64,000 nt of DNA from Streptomyces lucensis JCM 4490 (lineage in GTDB: Bacteria > Actinomycetota > Actinomycetes > Streptomycetales > Streptomycetaceae): contig NZ_BMUE01000017.1 in the NCBI RefSeq assembly GCF_014650035.1, positions 1-64,000 of the forward strand, read 5' to 3'. A program made the position numbers and the translations under genes. Positions 62,304-64,000 of this stretch are shown here, piece by piece. Position 1 is the first letter of the stretch, and the number at the start of each line of letters is the position of its first letter. The notes beneath the pieces are model-generated. The model saw only the letters and a program-made list of their open reading frames with translations, did not search any database and was not told the DNA's origin.

Positions 62304-63688
62304 GTGAGAACGCAGAGGACAAGGCAGTGAAGATCCCTGCACAGAGCGACGGCACGGAGCCGGCGCCGTCCGGTACGGCCACCGTGGCCGGGGACGCGGC
62401 ACCCGGCGAGATCCTGCTGAAGGTCACGGGTCTGCAGAAGCACTTCCCCATCCGCGGGGGCCTGTTCCAGCGGCAGTCCGGCGCGGTGCGCGCGGTCGAC
62501 GGCATCGACTTCGAGGTGCGGGCCGGTGAGACCCTCGGCGTCGTGGGCGAGTCCGGTTGCGGCAAGTCGACCATGGGCCGGCTCATCACCCGGCTGCTGG
62601 AACCGACCGCCGGCCGGATCGAGTTCGAGGGCAAGGACATCACGCACCTCGGCGTGGGCGGGATGCGCCCGCTGCGCCGCGACGTGCAGATGATCTTCCA
62701 GGACCCGTACTCCTCGCTGAACCCGCGCCACACCATCGGCACGATCGTCGGGGCCCCCTTCCGGCTGCAGGGCGTCACGCCCGAGGGCGGCATCAAGAAG
62801 GAGGTGCAGCGGCTGCTGTCGGTCGTGGGCCTCAACCCCGAGCACTACAACCGCTACCCGCACGAGTTCTCCGGCGGTCAGCGCCAGCGCATCGGCATCG
62901 CCCGCGCGCTCGCCCTGAAGCCGAAGCTGGTGGTCGCCGACGAGCCGGTCTCCGCCCTGGACGTCTCCATCCAGGCCCAGGTCGTCAACCTCATGGACGA
63001 CCTCCAGGAGGAGCTCGGCCTGACCTACGTGATCATCGCGCACGACCTGTCCGTCGTCCGGCACGTCTCGGACCGGATCGCGGTGATGTACCTCGGCAAG
63101 ATCGTCGAACTCGCCGACCGCGTCTCGCTGTACGAGTCGCCGATGCACCCGTACACCAAGGCGCTGATGTCGGCGGTCCCGATCCCGGACCCGAAGCGGC
63201 GGGGCGCCAAGAGCGAGCGCATCCTGCTCCGCGGTGACGTGCCCTCGCCGATCTCGCCGCCCTCGGGCTGCCGCTTCCACACCCGCTGCTGGAAGGCGAC
63301 GCAGATCTGCAAGACGACCGAGCCGCAGCTGCTGGAGCTGAGGCCGGGTCAGCGGGTCGCCTGCCACCACCCGGAGGACTTCGCCGACCAGGCCCCGCAG
63401 GACACGGTCCTGCTGACGGCGGCGAAGGAGGCGTCGGAGCTGGTTCCGGACGCCATCCTGGAGGAGTCGGCGCAGGCCGCCGAGCCGGAGTCCGGCGCCG
63501 TCGCGAAGGTCCCGGCCCAGAAGACCGCGGAGCCCGAGGCGGAGGCCACCGCCGCGGAGCCGGCCGCCGAGGCCGCTGCGGAGCCGGAGCAGCCGGCCGA
63601 GTCCGGGGAGCCGGCCGCACCGGGCGAGTCCGGGGAGCCGGCCGCGTCTCAGGAGCCGACCGCGTCTCAGGAGTCAACCGACAAGTAG
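62300..63688 (+). CDS. Oligopeptide ABC transporter ATP-binding protein (OppF type) with acidic tail
   Basis: 462 aa, longer than the usual 330-360. Walker A GESGCGKSTMGRLITR, signature EFSGGQRQRIGIARAL, Walker B LVVADEPVSALDVSIQ and the C-terminal CRFHTRCWKATQICKTTEP are complete. After about residue 370 the tail becomes Glu/Ala/Pro-rich and ends in Gly-Glu-Pro-Ala and Ser-Gln-Glu repeats. The tail may be disordered or bind partners. The start GTG overlaps the OppD stop. Last gene of the importer operon. The next gene begins 99 bp later. Confidence 0.95.
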   Translation: MSENAEDKAVKIPAQSDGTEPAPSGTATVAGDAAPGEILLKVTGLQKHFPIRGGLFQRQSGAVRAVDGIDFEVRAGETLGVVGESGCGKSTMGRLITRLLEPTAGRIEFEGKDITHLGVGGMRPLRRDVQMIFQDPYSSLNPRHTIGTIVGAPFRLQGVTPEGGIKKEVQRLLSVVGLNPEHYNRYPHEFSGGQRQRIGIARALALKPKLVVADEPVSALDVSIQAQVVNLMDDLQEELGLTYVIIAHDLSVVRHVSDRIAVMYLGKIVELADRVSLYESPMHPYTKALMSAVPIPDPKRRGAKSERILLRGDVPSPISPPSGCRFHTRCWKATQICKTTEPQLLELRPGQRVACHHPEDFADQAPQDTVLLTAAKEASELVPDAILEESAQAAEPESGAVAKVPAQKTAEPEAEATAAEPAAEAAAEPEQPAESGEPAAPGESGEPAASQEPTASQESTDK

Positions 63689-63787
63689 CACATGACGACT
63701 CGGCAAAGTCATGTACATGCCTGAACGGGAGAGTGCACAGTCGTCCGTGTCCGACCACTGATCGGTACACGCTCGAAAGGGACGACC

Positions 63788-64000
63788 ATGGCATTCTCCC
63801 GTTCGGCACGCTTGGCCGCCCTCACCACCGCGGCGGCCTCCTTCCTCACCATCGCCGCGTCATCGGCCCCGACCCCGGGCGCCCCCGGCATCGGCGATCC
63901 CTACTTCCCCGGCCTCGGCAACGGCGGCTACGACGCCCGCCACTACGACCTGGACCTCGCCTACTCCCCGGACACCGGCCGCCTGGACGGCCGTACGACG
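63788..64000 (+). CDS. Secreted M1-type metallopeptidase, N-terminal part (truncated by window edge)
   Basis: The visible 71 codons read as a signal peptide (RSARLAALTTAAASFLTIAA) and the first beta-domain of a secreted M1 (aminopeptidase N-like) family protein: GIGDPYFPGLGNGGYDARHYDLDLAYSP. That stretch is characteristic of the family, in which the N-terminal domain begins in this way. The catalytic HExxH lies beyond base 64000. ATG 63788 has AAAGGGACG upstream. It follows the peptide importer on the same strand and may provide peptides or amino acids for it. The call rests on the N-terminus only. Confidence 0.8.
   Translation, partial: MAFSRSARLAALTTAAASFLTIAASSAPTPGAPGIGDPYFPGLGNGGYDARHYDLDLAYSPDTGRLDGRTT

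Overview
The window is high-GC actinobacterial chromosome, almost certainly Streptomyces. The evidence is strong third-position G/C bias, GTG and TTG starts with ATGA/GTGA stop-start overlaps, rare TTA codons, a whiJ-type regulator/DUF397/ATPase trio, many secreted hydrolases and a GlgE/GlgP pair. From memory, gene content and order resemble the S. coelicolor SCO5443-SCO5480 neighbourhood. That is recall, not a search.

Layout. 1-3667: truncated glgE divergent from glgP (alpha-glucan metabolism). 3692-5380: DUF397 protein, XRE/DUF5753 regulator and HATPase protein. 5414-6286: PD-(D/E)XK (Rpn-like) protein with a TTA codon. 6565-12720: coupled operon of SseB-like protein, unknown protein, giant RHS protein and small zinc-ribbon protein. 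The RHS protein has a WXG-like N-terminus and a HExxH tip, and reads as a polymorphic toxin with a candidate immunity gene. 12844-14702: DUF1266-type and DUF1990-type proteins. 14772-20728: three tandem secreted M4 metalloproteases, each with its own hairpin terminator and a related upstream DNA element. 21013-28487: two divergently oriented heterodimeric ABC exporters with complementary degenerate ATP sites. 28521-31744: ECF sigma factor, membrane-anchored Ser/Pro/Thr-rich protein, family-2 glycosyltransferase and PIG-V-like mannosyltransferase. 31931-34174: glgX. 34374-36995: two paralogous lipoprotein L,D-transpeptidases.

37240-46548: mostly single genes. These are enoyl-CoA hydratase, HATPase with a TTA codon, deacetylase-like lipoprotein plus beta-propeller lipoprotein, GNAT, EF-hand protein, ABC ATPase, NADP-dependent oxidoreductase-like protein, GH25 lysozyme, PI-PLC-like protein and LuxR-type regulator. 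46997-48751: secreted M28 aminopeptidase. 48791-53378: serine/glycine one-carbon block, with a tandem glycine riboswitch leading gcvT-gcvH-glyA, then a terminator and sdaA. 53560-56079: P-loop protein and two SseB proteins. 56173-56718: small secreted protein of unknown function. 57225-63688: oligopeptide-type ABC importer in the order C-A-B-D-F. 63788-end: start of a secreted M1-type aminopeptidase.

Working together: the M4 proteases, M28 and M1 aminopeptidases and the peptide importer look like an extracellular proteolysis and peptide-uptake set. glgE, glgP and glgX handle storage glucan. gcvT, gcvH, glyA and sdaA handle glycine and serine. The most unusual content is the RHS toxin operon, the complementary ABC pairs and the shared element upstream of the M4 genes. 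No tRNA, rRNA, CRISPR array, insertion sequence or prophage was seen.
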